A DNA stretch of 64,000 nt from Dendrophyllia cribrosa (GCA_024195265.1 JAJLRJ010000003.1:57357489-57421488), one strand, 5' to 3'; shown: positions 37,578-49,140, counted from the first letter of the stretch. Made by a program: numbers and translations. Notes: generated from the letters alone by a model not told the origin.

Positions 37578-38954
37578 TTTTAGCTCCTTGTTTTATATAT
37601 AGTTCTGTTTCTGAGAAGTGTTTCTTGGAGCTTGAAGAACCTCCGTTGTTTCATCATGGCATTATTGCATCCCGACATGACTTGAACAGATATGGTGATC
37701 TGTATTGAAAATCTCACGGACGCTAGTGAATTCTTAAGTTTTTCTTAAGCAAGACACGAGTTTCGGTTCTTAGGTGAACCTCATCAGTTGCTCCCATAAG
37801 TAACTGTCTCGCGGAATAATATGAAATTATTCCGTTGTACATGAAATGTTTGCCGCTTTTGTACTCTTGGGAAGGATCGAATGTTCCGTTTTCTCATTGG
37901 CTCGTTTAATTGAACACATAGCATTGGTGTAGTTTCGATCCGACGTTAAGTTGTGTTTCTTTCTGAGGCTTTATTCTTAATTTCATAGCATGTATGATAT
38001 TTTCTGACACAAAGAACAGTTCTTTTAGTGTCGTAGAGAGGAGGTCTCGTGTATGTCTCAATGAATTCAAGATACACTGCATATTTTTTCTACAACAGGC
38101 GTGCAATTCTGGTGTCAAGTTGTGTTTGCTTCATGCGTTCCATAATAGGATATAGTCTTGTGCAACGTAGCGGACTATTCCTAATATATATTTTTCAAAT
38201 ATACGTTATGGTCAAAAATGGTTTTTAAGTATTACACCTTTTTTTAATTAGTAAATGAAAAACAAAGCAATATTTGTCTGGAAAAAAAAATTCGTGCAGA
38301 GGGTTCTTCACCTGCAAAAAAAATCCTGCACAAGCAATGGGCGAAAAAAAAAATTCGTGCAAGCTGAAAATCCCCCCCCCCCCCCCCATCACTTTTCTAA
38401 TGGTCCGTCCCTAATTGAACTTCGTGTCGTACAATTCAGGGATAATCGTGCTCGTAATTTCAAATCGTCCTCGCGCTACGCGCTCGGCCGATTTGAAATT
38501 AATGTAAATCGCTTATCTTAATGACATTTAAACAGTCAAAGCTCTCCGAGGGGACACTCGTGTAAGCGGTCAGCCCTCATTACGGTTGCCATGACGAAAT
38601 CATGTTTGGATTCACCTCTTACGAGAGTCATCCCGTATTAAGCGGCCAGGTACGGACACTTTTTCGGCTTTCGAAGGCTTCCACTCATGACCATTCTTCG
38701 AACCGCCAACGTACTCTTATACTCGACCATGCGCCCAGCTATAACACCTTAATTCGTCGTTTGGCTTTCCTCTATCGTTGCTCTTTCACGCGGCGCATAA
38801 ATATATCGTGGATGGACACGATAGGATCTTTATTTCACCATAACTTTCACATATTTTAGAAACCCCTTCATGTAATCTGGTGAAGAACTGTGTACCTCAA
38901 AATTGCTCGGTGATTGGCAAAGAACAAGTTCATTCCCAGGGTATACACTGTCAC

Positions 38955-40920
38955 AGAGGCAATATTTCGCAGTTAATTAACGGCTAATTTTTCGCCCTTC
39001 CTATATATACAGAGGCAATGTTTCGCAGTTAATTAACGGCGAATTTTTCGCTCTCCATATATATACGGAGGCAATATTTCGCAATTAATTAACGGCGAAT
39101 TTTTCACCCTTCATACATATACAGAGGCAATATTTCGCAGTTAACGGCGAATTTTTCACCATCCATATATATATACGGAGGCAATATTTCGCAATTAATT
39201 AACTGCGAAGTTTTCGCCCTTCAAATATATACAAAGGCAATATTTCGCAATTAATTAACGGCGAATTTTTCGCCATCCATATATGTACGGAGGCAATATT
39301 TCGCAACTAATTAACGGCGAATTTTTCGCCATTTATATATATGCAGAAGCAATATTTCGCAGGTAATTAACAGCGAATTTTTCGCCATCCATATATATAT
39401 ATACAGAGGCAATATTTCGCATTTAATTAACTGCGAAGTTTTCGCCCTTTATATATATATATATATATATACAGAGGCAATGTTTCGCAGTTCATTAACG
39501 GCGAATTTTTCGCCCTTCATTTATATACAGAGGCAATGTTTCGTAGGTAATTAACGGCGAATTTTTCGCTCTCCATATATATACGGAGGCAATATTTCGC
39601 AATTAATTAACTGCGAAGTTTTCGCCCTTCATTTATATACAGAGGCAATATTTCGCAGTTAATTAACGGCGAATTTTTCGCCGTCCATATATATACGGAG
39701 GCAATATTTCGCAATTAATTAACGGCGAATTTTTCGCCGTCCATATACATACGGAGGCAATATTTCGCAATTAATTAACGGCGAATTTTTCACCCTTTAT
39801 ATATACACAGAAGCAATATTTCGCAGTTAATTAACGGCGAATTTTTCGCCATCCACACATATATACGGAGGCAATATTTTGCATTTAATTAACTGCGAAT
39901 TTTTCGCCCTTCATATATATACAGATGCAATATTTCGCAATTAATTAACGGCGAATTTTTTTGCCCTTTATATATATACGGAGGCAAAATTTCGCAGTAA
40001 ATTAACGGCGAATTTTTCACCCCTCATATATGTACAGAAGCAATATTTCGCAGTTAATTAACGGCGAATTTTTCGCTCTGTATATATATACAGAGGCAAT
40101 ATTTCGCATTTAATTAACTGCGAATTTTTCGGTCTCCACATATATACAGAGGCAATATTTCGCAGTTAATTAACGGCGAATTTTTCGTGTCTGCATATAT
40201 GTACAGAGACAATATTTCGCAGTAAATTAACTGCGAAGTTTTCGCTCTCCATATATATACGGAGGCAGTATTTCGCAGTTAATTAACGGCGAATTTTTCG
40301 CCCTTTATACATATACAGAGGCAATGTTTCGCAGTTAATTAACGGCGAATTTTTCGTGTCTGCATATATATACAGAGACAATATTTCGCATTTAATTAAC
40401 TGCGAAGTTTTCGCCCTCCATATATATACAGAGGCAATATTTCGCAGTTAATTAACTGCGAATTTTTCGGTCTCCATATATATACAGAGGCAATACTTCG
40501 CAGTTAATTAACGGCGAATTTTTTTGCCCTTAATATATATACGGAGGCAAAATTTCGCAGTAAATTAACGGCGAATTTTTCACCCCTCATATATGTACAG
40601 AAGCAATATTTCGCAGTTAATTAACGGCGAATTTTTCGCCCTCCATATATATACAGAGACAATATTTCGCAGTAAATTAACTGCGAATTTTTCGGTCTCC
40701 ATATATATACAGAGGCAATACTTCGCAGTTAATCACGGCGAATTTTTCGGTCTTGATACAGAGGCAATATTTCGCATTTAATTAACTGCGAATTTTTCGC
40801 TCTGCATGTATATGCAAAGGCAATATTTCGCAGTAAATTAACTGCGAAATTTTCGCTCTGTTTTTATACAGACGCAATATTTCGCAGTTAATTAACGGCG
40901 AAATTTTCGCTCTGTAATAT
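38955..40920. repeat. Satellite array C, about 35 monomers, inverted relative to A and B
   Basis: Monomers read GGCAATATTTCGCAGTTAAT then TAACGGCGAATTTTTCGCCC and a TATATA tract. This is the reverse complement of arrays A and B, forming the other arm of the foldback structure. CGGCGAA variants dominate here while TGCGAA dominates in B. Confidence 0.95.
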
Positions 40921-41047
40921 AAAGAAAAAATTAAATGTTAACGCTTTTTTTATTTTTCACTGAGAAAGTTAATTGCGAAATTTTCAATTTTCTCTATAGA
41001 GGTATTTAACTGCGAAATTTTTATTTATATATATACCCCTTGCTTTT

Positions 41048-41452
41048 GAATAAGACGTTTCGAGGTTCACGGAATTTGCCGTGGCGCTGGTGTAGCTGTT
41101 CCAGTGATTAAAAACCTCGAGAACATGTCCACTTTGCTGCGTTTGACCGGGATCACGAAAGCGTTATCTGGCAGAAGGTATTTTTTATCCGCGGTGGTTT
41201 TACACTGGGAATAATTCGTCGCCAGCACTTGACCCATTTCGAGTTGCCCCATCCAAAGCCACGCAGAACTTCGTGACGATTCATTTGATCACCGAGAGAA
41301 AAACAGTTTTTTGGGTCCCCGACAGGATACGGATTTCACCCTGGCCATGATTTCGCTATCTTAGCTGATCGTTCTTCAAGGACATCTTTACAAACTGATT
41401 GCGCGGTAAATAAAGAAATGGCGCAAATAGCGGCTAGTAGTGAGGTTCCCAT
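41048..41452 (-). pseudogene. MPEG1: MPEG1 (perforin-2) pseudogene, N-terminal part, displaced by a 16-kb insertion
   Basis: The ATG at 41452-41450 begins a signal-peptide-like stretch (MGTSLLAAICAISLF). The MPEG1 N-terminal signature follows (GDPKNCFSLGD, then VLATNYSQCKTTADKKYLLP with the conserved Asn-Tyr-Ser-x-Cys and PDNAF motif). There is an in-frame TGA at 41338-41336, and at least two frame changes occur near 41245 and 41120. Coding similarity stops exactly at the 9-bp repeat at 41039-41047 and resumes at the other copy at 24985-24993, so this fragment and the 23344-24984 fragment are one gene split by a transposon. It is not functional as it stands. Confidence 0.85.
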
Positions 41453-41509
41453 TTGCTGAGTAGTATTTTTGCGAGGAATACTCCAGGGTAGGATTGTTGT
41501 TAGTGATAT

Positions 41510-44379
41510 GGGTGTCCACAAAACGAAGACCGAAGACCGAAGACCGAAAAACGAAGACCCATATAGAACTAATGTAAAACGACATAAAACATTCATAAAA
41601 CAATTCCTCATAGCCAAGAGTCACGTTATCGATAGGGTCTTCGTTTTGCAGAAAAGGCCGGGTCAAACTACAAAACGAAGACCCTCGTTAAAAAGCTTTG
41701 TGAGGCTGCGAAATTCACTTTATTGATAAGGTCTTCGTTTTGTAGAAAAGGCCGGGTCAAACTACAAAACGAAGACCCTCGTTAAAAAGCTTTGTGAGGC
41801 TGTGAAATTCACTTTATTGATAAGGTCTTCGTTTTGTAGAAAAGGCCGGGTCAAACTACAAAACGAAGACCCTCGTTAAAAAGCTGAGAAAACTATTTCT
41901 ACTAATTGTTAGTTCCCCTTTGACACTTTTAAGCCAGATCACGAAACTACAACAGCTCATGTACCTCCTTAATTGAATTTTTCAACTTGTAACTACGAGG
42001 CTTATTAGGAGGCAGCGCTCTTAAATGTACCGTTTGCGGATAACTAAAGCAACCCCAATAGCAAGAAAACAATATAAGAAGATTTAAAGGTCTTTGTCGC
42101 AGTCTATACCCAAATGAACATGATAACGAAATTGGCAACATTGGCAGCGATATTACTCTGCGTCCGTCAAAAATTATAAATTCGTAAACAACGTTTGATA
42201 CACTAGAAAAATACATCCGGGCAACCAAACACACTAAAAACGTGCAAATCTTTAAAATTTATTAGGGTCTTCGTTTTATAGTTTACCCCCACCAAAACTA
42301 TAAAACGAAGACCCCTCCAAATCTGCTGGATAATTCGTAAACAACGTTGGATACACTAGAAAAATACATCCGAGCAACCAAACATACTAAAAATGTGCAA
42401 ATCTTTAAAATTTATTAGGGTCTTCGTTTTATAGTTTACCCCCACCAAAACTATAAAACGGAGACCCCCTCCAAATCTGCTGGAAAATTCGTAAACAACG
42501 TTGGATACACTAGAAAAATACAGCCGGGCAACCAAACACACTAAAAACGTACAAATCTTTAAAATGTATTAGGGTCTTCGTTTTATAGTTTACCCCCACC
42601 AAAACTATAAAACGAAGACCCCCTCCAAATCTGCTGGAAAATTCGTAAACAACGTTGGATACACTAGAAAATTACAGCCGGGCAACCAAACGCACTAAAA
42701 ATTTTGTTTAAAGGCTTATATTGAGACAATGAAACTTGACAGATTATTTATATTAATTTTTACTTTTGAAACAAAACCTAAAAGCTGGTAAGTTATGTTC
42801 ATTCCTAGTTATAACTGCAACATAAAAAAATTGCATGATATTATCTATTTTAAAGCGAATTACACCCCTTATGCTGTCTTCCAAACGCAGTTTTGCTAGC
42901 TACAATTAGAACAAGTTCAGTAGAGCGTTCCTCGAACAAACGAACGTGTGAAAAGCAGTGTTCCTGAATTGATAACTTGTGAAATCTAGCGTGCTTCAAG
43001 CTACCTACTTTTATTATATGCTCGACCAAACGATTTCCTTTATTTTATTATCGGGCAAAGCGTTTGTGATGATAATAAATTTATTACTTACATCGCGCAA
43101 ATTCTCATATGATAATTAATCAAATGCACGTTTTCCAAACGTGAGCAATCCGGCATTAAAAAACAGCAGTTACTGAAAACGATTATATCAATGGATGCCG
43201 ATCGATGTGAAGGCGTTAGGCACAGTAAAATGTTCAATGTGTCTTTTTTCACAAATAAATTTATGGTCGACGCCTGGCAATGCGTTTTGGCGAGAGTTTT
43301 CTTTTTGTAGTTTGACCCGGCCTTTTCTACAAAACGAAGAGAAGACGTTATCGATAAAGTGAATTTATACCTTAAAAATGTCTTGCCGTCAATTTGCCAA
43401 CAATTTCTCGCAAGTAGTTATGGTAATGCATTGCCAAGTGTTTTCGTATATTGAATAGTTCTCACTGTCATTCTCGAGCGAATTTGGAGGGGGTCTTCGT
43501 TTTATAGTTTTGGTGGGGGTAAACTATAAAACGAAGACCCTAATAAATTTTAAAGATTTGCACATTTTTAGTGTGTTTGGTTGCCGGCTGTATTTTTCTA
43601 GTGTATCCAACGTTGTTTACGAATTTTCCAGCAGATTTGGAGGGGGTCTTCCTTTTATAGTTCTGGTGGGGGTAAACTATAAAACGAAGACCCTAATCAA
43701 TTTTAAAGATTTGCACATTTTTTAGTGCATGTGTTTGGTTGCCCGGCTGTATTTTTGTAGTGTATCCATCGTTGTTTTCGAATTTTCCAGCAGATTTGGA
43801 GGGGGTCTTTGTTTTATAGTTTTGGTGGGGGTAAACTATAAAACGAAGACCCTAATAAATTTTAAAGATTTGCACGTTTTTCGTGTGTTTGGTTGCCCGG
43901 GTGTATTTTTCTAGTGTATCAAACGTTGTTTACGAATTTATGATTTTTGACGGACGCAGAGTAATATCGCTGCCAAAGACCTTTAAATCTTCTTCTTATT
44001 GTTTTCTTGCTATTGGGGTTGCTTTAGTTATCCGCAAACGGTACATTTAAGAGCGCTGCCTCCTAAAAAGCCTCGTAGTTACAAGTTGAAAAATTCAATT
44101 AAGGAGGTACATGAGCTGTTGTAGTTTCGTGATCTGGCTTAAAAGTGTCAAAGGGGAACTAACAATTAGTAGAAATAGTTTTCTCAGCTTTTTAACGAGG
44201 GTCTTCGTTTTGTAGTTTAACCCGGCCTTTTCAACAAAACGAAGACCCTATCGATAACGTGACTCTTGGCTATGAGGAATTGTTTTATGAAATGTTTTAT
44301 GTCGTTTTACATTAGTTCTATATATATGGGTCTTCGTTTTTCGGTCTTCGGTCTTCGGTCTTCGTTTTGTAGACACCAC
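41510..44379. mobile_element. 2.87-kb foldback element with tandem-repeat arms, 9-bp TSD TAGTGATAT
   Basis: TAGTGATAT at 41501-41509 and 44380-44388. Ends GGGTGTCCACAAAACGAAGA and TCTTCGTTTTGTAGACACC. Each arm is built of tandem units: GGTCTTCGTTTTGTAGAAAA with GGCCGGGTCAAACTACAAAA (several times on the left), and GGGTCTTCGTTTTATAGTTT with CCCCCACCAAAACTATAAAA about three times on each arm. The centre (about 42720-43300) is unique AT-rich sequence. Repeated short frames in the arms are by-products of the repeat. It sits about 50 bp upstream of the MPEG1 pseudogene start. Confidence 0.8.
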
Positions 44380-44443
44380 TAGTGATATAGCTGGTTTTTT
44401 TTGCAAAACACGTCAGAACACAGACAAATATGGATTGTGTGAT

Positions 44444-45582
44444 GTTAACAACAACAACAAGTAGCTTTATTTGCATGACTATAAATCCTTACAGTATTGC
44501 AAAGCATTGCAACATAAAATGAAATTACAATAGTATAATAAAGAAAGGGAAAGTGCAATTAAAATACATCAGTATGGATTGATAATTTGATTATTGCGGA
44601 AATCTAAGCATTAAAGAATGAATTTTAATAATTGAATATTTACAAAATAATTACGAGAGTTCATTAATTCATTGGTAACTTCTGAAGGAGATAACTGTTT
44701 TATATTTGGTAGGTGATACCCTATTTTCCTATAAAATCCGTCCCTAAGGATTGAGTATTTAGGACAGTGAAAAAGAAAGTGAATTTCATCTTCAATTTCA
44801 TTTCCACCACAAGTAGGGCACAATCTATTATCTCTCGTGATTTGTTCATATCTACCAATTTCAATAATTAATTTATGATTATATACTTATACGAAATTTT
44901 ACTAATTGTTTTCTATCATTTGATTTCCTTGTAAGGTCTAAGTAATGAGAAGGCGTATATTCGTTCTTAAAGATATTATAGAATTCGAGTTTCTTAGAGT
45001 GTTGAATGGTGTGTCGCCAATATGGGATATATTTTTGTTGCATTAAGTTTACATAATGTTTGATTTTAGTTTCAGTTAAGAAAAAAAAGGGTCAAAATCA
45101 GGCAAATTATAGAATTCGGATATCCTTATAAGATTAGAGTAGAAGCTATTTTTACCAGAAGGGTGAAGATCTGCTGACATTAAAAAGATCTGTTTAACAA
45201 TAGAGTTATTGTCCGTACTTTGAAGGTATACGGTATAATTAATTATTTTCTGATTAATAGCTATAATAAGAGGAAACCTTCCAAATTCAGCTCTCTGCAT
45301 GCAACCTCGTTCCCAGGGTCTCTCCTCTTCCCTCCCCTGGAGCGAGAGAGAGAGGGGAGGGAAGAAGAGAGACCCTGGGAACGAGGTTGCTCTGCATGCC
45401 ACATTTGATGTCTTATTGCTTTAAACTTCTAGATAACGCTTGCAGAATTGTAAATGAATTTTTTCAATCTGCGAACTATCCCAAGACTTAAAATCCGGTT
45501 TTGCGTACACACCCCAGACTTCGCTATTATATGTCAAAATTGGAAAGATCATCGTGTCAAAGATTTTACTTGCCAAGAATGG
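44444..45582 (-). mobile_element. LINE (non-LTR retrotransposon) 3' end
   Basis: On the minus strand, read from 45582 down: KIFDTMIFPILTYNSEVWG, IEKIHLQFCKRYL, AELGRFPLIIAINQKI, VKQIFLMSADLHPSGKNSFY, and a C-terminal Cys/His motif CPTCGGNEIEDEIHFLFHCP at about 44823-44764. These are hallmarks of the LINE ORF2 C-terminus. Frames are shifted between segments and a hairpin MITE interrupts it at about 45300. A (GTT)n tract near 44444-44460 forms the 3' tail. The 5' side is cut by the DIRS fragment. Confidence 0.8.
45302..45392. mobile_element. Hairpin MITE inserted in the LINE
   Basis: CAACCTCGTTCCCAGGGTCT and AGACCCTGGGAACGAGGTTG are perfect inverted ends of a ~90-bp hairpin with polypurine/polypyrimidine arms. 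LINE coding similarity continues on both sides (CRA / AELGRF). Confidence 0.8.
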
Positions 45583-45587
45583 AGACC

Positions 45588-46331
45588 AGGGGCAGCGACC
45601 CTTTGGTGGGTAAACTGCTTCTTAAGAAAGTCCTACGGGGTATTCTCCGTTACCAGGGGCAGAGTCGGGTCCTCCGTCAACCAGTTACCCAGGGGGTTTT
45701 ACTTGCTATCCGCCCCTTCCTGCGAGCCTGGTTGGGCCTCAAAGATTTCTCCATGGTGTGGGCCGCCTTTACGCTCGCCTTTTATGGTTTCCTTCGCTGT
45801 AGTGAATTTACTTACCAAGGAGTTCGCAATTTTCGTTCTCGTTTCGACCTGGGTAGGGAATGTGTGTCTTTTCACCCCAGTCTGTCTAGCCCGCAACACA
45901 TTACTATCACGCTAAAATCATCCAAGACTGACGCTTTCCGCGCCGGTCAGTCGCTTATCATTGCCCGGGCGGATACCCCAGTTTGCGCTGTCACAGCCAT
46001 GCAGCGTTATATTCAATTCGTGTCGCCACCCCATGGCCCACTTTTCGCATTCCAGTCTGGTCGTCTTCTCACTCGGTCAGCAGTTGTCTGCCTTCTTCGT
46101 GACGCCGCTCGTCACGCCGGGATCCCCTATCGCAGTCTTAAAGGACATAGCTTTCGCATCGGCGCCGCCTCTACAGCGGCTGCTGCAGGCTTGCCAGACT
46201 GGTTAATTAAAGTACTAGGTAGATGGTCTTCAGATTGTTACCAATTATATATAAGGACACCACAACAGGTTCTAATGCCCGCAGCTCCTAGGATGGCTAG
46301 TGTTTCTAATCCCGCAATGTTACCTGTTTAA
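45588..46331 (+). pseudogene. DIRS-type tyrosine recombinase fragment
   Basis: An open frame of about 240 codons carries the tyrosine-recombinase residues: Arg in GFLRCSEF, a Lys in KSSKTDAF, GHSFRIGAAS (His and Arg), LGRWSSDCYQLYIRT (Trp and nucleophile Tyr). This is the integrase-like enzyme of DIRS retrotransposons. Reverse transcriptase and Gag are absent; the 5' side ends abruptly at the LINE at 45582, so this is a truncated copy even though the recombinase frame itself is open. Positions 46332-46800 probably are its 3' non-coding region, with repeated GGCGCGTTGCTGGCC motifs. Confidence 0.8.
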
Positions 46332-46799
46332 GATTTCTTGTTGTTTTTGCTTGGGGGGGATACCCGCTTCGCGTGTATCTGTGGCGGTTAAGTCTGCGCA
46401 GCGACTTCCCCAAGCGTAGTGCACTAGTTTTTAAATCGTTTTCGCATTATCGACCTGCCAATATTCCGGTCCGATCCAGCACCCCTGGGGAGATAGGTGA
46501 GGCTCGATAGGTCATTAAGTCACTTAAGTTGGCGCGTTGCTGGCCTTAGGTTTCAGCTCGTAGTGCTGTCGCTGTAGCGCGTTGCTGGCCTGGGTTGCAG
46601 ATCGTAGCGCCCTAGTTTTTCTAGACCTGCCAATACTCTTCTCGGCTTGGCGCGTTGCTGGCATTAGGTTTCAGCTCGTAGTGCCAGGAGGAGTGAGGCT
46701 TAAAATGGTCTGTATGCAATAGAAGTCGTCTGTCGCGTCAATCGCTGAGCGGTGTCCCCCTATTACGCCATATGTGTCTTGTAGTCCTTATTTTAATTA

Positions 46800-47460
46800 A
46801 GGGTTTGGTATTAAATCATTGGGTTTAGCAATCTATCGGAACAGTGACATTAATCGACCATAAAAGTTAGAATAAATTTATGCAAATACATTTATGACAT
46901 CACGTACTCTATAGCTGTCGGGTTATAAACAGCGGGGGGGCAGTTTTTGTGGCAGCTATTACTAGTTTTTTTTTTAACAGATTTTTATTACTTATCAAAA
47001 TAATTTGCACAAATATATAGTACATATAACACTACTATTCTAATACTAACATGCGTACTAACACGAAGATAAATACAAAAAATAAATAACCTACAATACA
47101 ATACAATACCATAAAAAACAGCCTACTATGTAGATGAATAGTTAGTTAGGAGAACGGTATTCAGTATTTTTGCAATTGTAGACAGTTATATCTTATGCTG
47201 GCGCGAATGTTGTGCGTTGTCGTGTTTATGTTATGCAACGAAATCAACACCGAAGCAAATTATAAAGAGAGAATCTGGTGTCGACAATTTTTTCCGGGAT
47301 CAGGGATCAAAATTTCCAACGGTTTTTGGGATCAAGGATCAAAAATTGGGGTAAAAAAATAAGATCAGTTATACAATCCTCACTCGCTCAGCCTTTTTAT
47401 GCTCGAGTGCAACATTGTTGAAAATCATATAAAAACAATACCCAGTTAAAAGGCGAACAA
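46800..47460. other. AT-rich spacer without recognised gene
   Basis: Contains short A/T tracts and a small GGATCAGGGATCAAAATT repeat near 47296-47350. Nothing else is recognised. Confidence 0.4.
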
Positions 47461-47462
47461 CA

Positions 47463-48106
47463 TACCGTATTTATTCGATTAAGCGCCCGACCTCGAATAA
47501 GCGCCCACCTCGAATAAGCCCCACTCCACCCCTCGAGGAGGCAGCACCAGAGAGTTCGCTAATAGGACAATCACATGACTTTTGGAGGGCATATAGTTTA
47601 TCGCGAGGGTGCAAATGATGCTACGAGGGACACAAATAAACTATATGCCAGACAAAAGTCATGTGATTATCATTATTATCAATACACAAGGCCAAATCGT
47701 ACAAATTCATTTAATAAGAAAAAAATGTTTAACAGAAACAGGGCCGTAAATGCGTTTGCAGCCCGTCAAATTCAATATCGCCCGCCACTCACGCGTGTTT
47801 TCTCGAAGGCAGTTTCTTATTTGGCCGCATATATTGATAATAATTTACCTTAGTGACAAGATTGAAATTGACAAGTACTACTAAAAGACTTCCCCAAAAA
47901 ACCGAGTTTTCTTAGTATTTTAAAGAAACTTTCAATGAACAGTTAAAATTCTGCTTTGGTACATTTTCACGTTTTGTTATTATTTATTGTTTTGTTGCAA
48001 AATAAACTTACTACTTGCTGAAAATGGTGAAAATTTAATAAGCGCCCACTATTAAGGTCCAAAAATTTAATAAGCGCCCAGGGCGCTTAATCGAATAAAT
48101 ACGGTA
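47463..48106. mobile_element. TACCGTATTT-ended MITE 3 (AAGCGCCC type)
   Basis: Left TACCGTATTTATTCGATTAA, right TTAATCGAATAAATACGGTA, perfect inverted repeats continuing into repeated AAGCGCCC motifs. 644 bp; a 92-codon frame inside has no known domain. Confidence 0.8.
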
Positions 48107-48299
48107 CAACTTACGAACAATAAAGTAAGTCATCACTTTAAATATAAAATAAGGTTAAATATTGTATGTCAACTGGCCTGGCCGTAGGTGTCAACCAGCA
48201 CGAAAAACTCTTTAACGACAAAACTTCAGGCAGGCGCTTAGCAGGATATAATAAATTATTATTATTATTTCCAGAGCAACGACGACAGTTTTGATTTTA

Positions 48300-48905
48300 A
48301 AATACATGTTTCGACAATCCTTTGCCATCTTCAGTTTGAAATTTTAAGCTACAAAGTTGAGTTTATAATAATTAATTGAAAATGCTAATGAGAGAAAACA
48401 AAACAAAATAAATGAAAGAATGCGTGAAAATGCGTGATTATAACTTATACCATGCGCGATTTAGGGGTAACACTTATTCTTTTGTTAAAACAATAGAATA
48501 TTAGAGCACAAAAGAACGACAATACAATAGAATACAATACCATAGACTATATTAGAATACATAATTTTACCTAATACAATGAATGTGTACAATGTACAAT
48601 AGAGCTAACACCCTAAATCGGGCATCATATGTTATAACTGAAGAAAGTTTAAATTAACATGATACAACTGTTGGTTCAAAGGTTGTTCCCATTTGATATG
48701 CAAAGCTTCCGTTATCTTAAGCTGAAAATTGGTGGAAGCATGATCTACGATGTTGGAACAATTAGGTGAACATAAACTATGCATTCTTTGGAGTCTTTCA
48801 GGTGTTTGAATGCGTGAGAGGCCCTATCAGTCGATAAATGTCGGGTGGTTTCGCCGACGTAGCAGGCATTACAGCCCGCACACAAACACCAGACCCTTTG
48901 GTATT
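48300..48905 (-). mobile_element. Penelope-like element 3' remnant (GIY-YIG plus possible hammerhead)
   Basis: Minus-strand translation of 48905-48655 gives WCLCAGCNACYVGETTRHL, then (after a +1 shift) CSPNCSNIVDHASTNFQLKI and EALHIKWEQPLNQQ, matching the GIY-YIG C-terminus of Penelope-like retroelements. Downstream on the same strand, 48335-48304 reads CTGAAGATGGC...GTCGAAACATG, a hammerhead-like core. An (ATT)n microsatellite adjoins at 48903-48929. Confidence 0.65.
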
Positions 48906-49061
48906 ATTATTATTATTATTATTATTATTGTACTATCTTTTTTTAGTCTTTTATTGATATATTTTTCATATACATGTAGGTATACATACATTTTAAAGGC
49001 TTTGTAAAGGAATTTATTGTAAACTTATAAATTGTGTTTTATAATTAAAGTTCTCTATTTA

Positions 49062-49092
<31 letters not shown>

Positions 49093-49140
49093 AAATTATT
49101 TTCACTATAAACCGGTTTGTTTAGCGCCACAATGGCTTTT

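Larger units (their letters stand above)
24994..41038. mobile_element. 16-kb foldback-type element inserted in MPEG1, 9-bp TSD CTTGCTTTT
   Basis: CTTGCTTTT occurs at 24985-24993 and 41039-41047, exactly where MPEG1 coding similarity breaks on each side. The ends are inverted: on the left AATTTCGCATTTAAATACC then CTCTACAGAGG, on the right CTCTATAGAGGTATTTAACT then GCGAAATT. Both continue inward into the same ~56-bp satellite, left arm in one orientation (25030-25289, 34242-34410, 35825-37215) and right arm in the other (38955-40920). Without the nested 8.95-kb transposon it is about 7.1 kb. A 9-bp duplication and arms made of tandem repeats fit the foldback (FB/TU-like, MULE-related) pattern; no transposase of its own is seen. 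Classification is inference. Confidence 0.75.

Noticed and set aside
35825..40920. Regularly spaced repeats that could be mistaken for a CRISPR array
   Set aside because: The units are contiguous head-to-tail satellite monomers with no unique spacers and no cas genes, in animal DNA.
41947..43914. Repeated frames containing VVYEFSSRFGGG in both orientations
   Set aside because: They are products of the tandem arms of the foldback element and occur because the arm unit is repeated.
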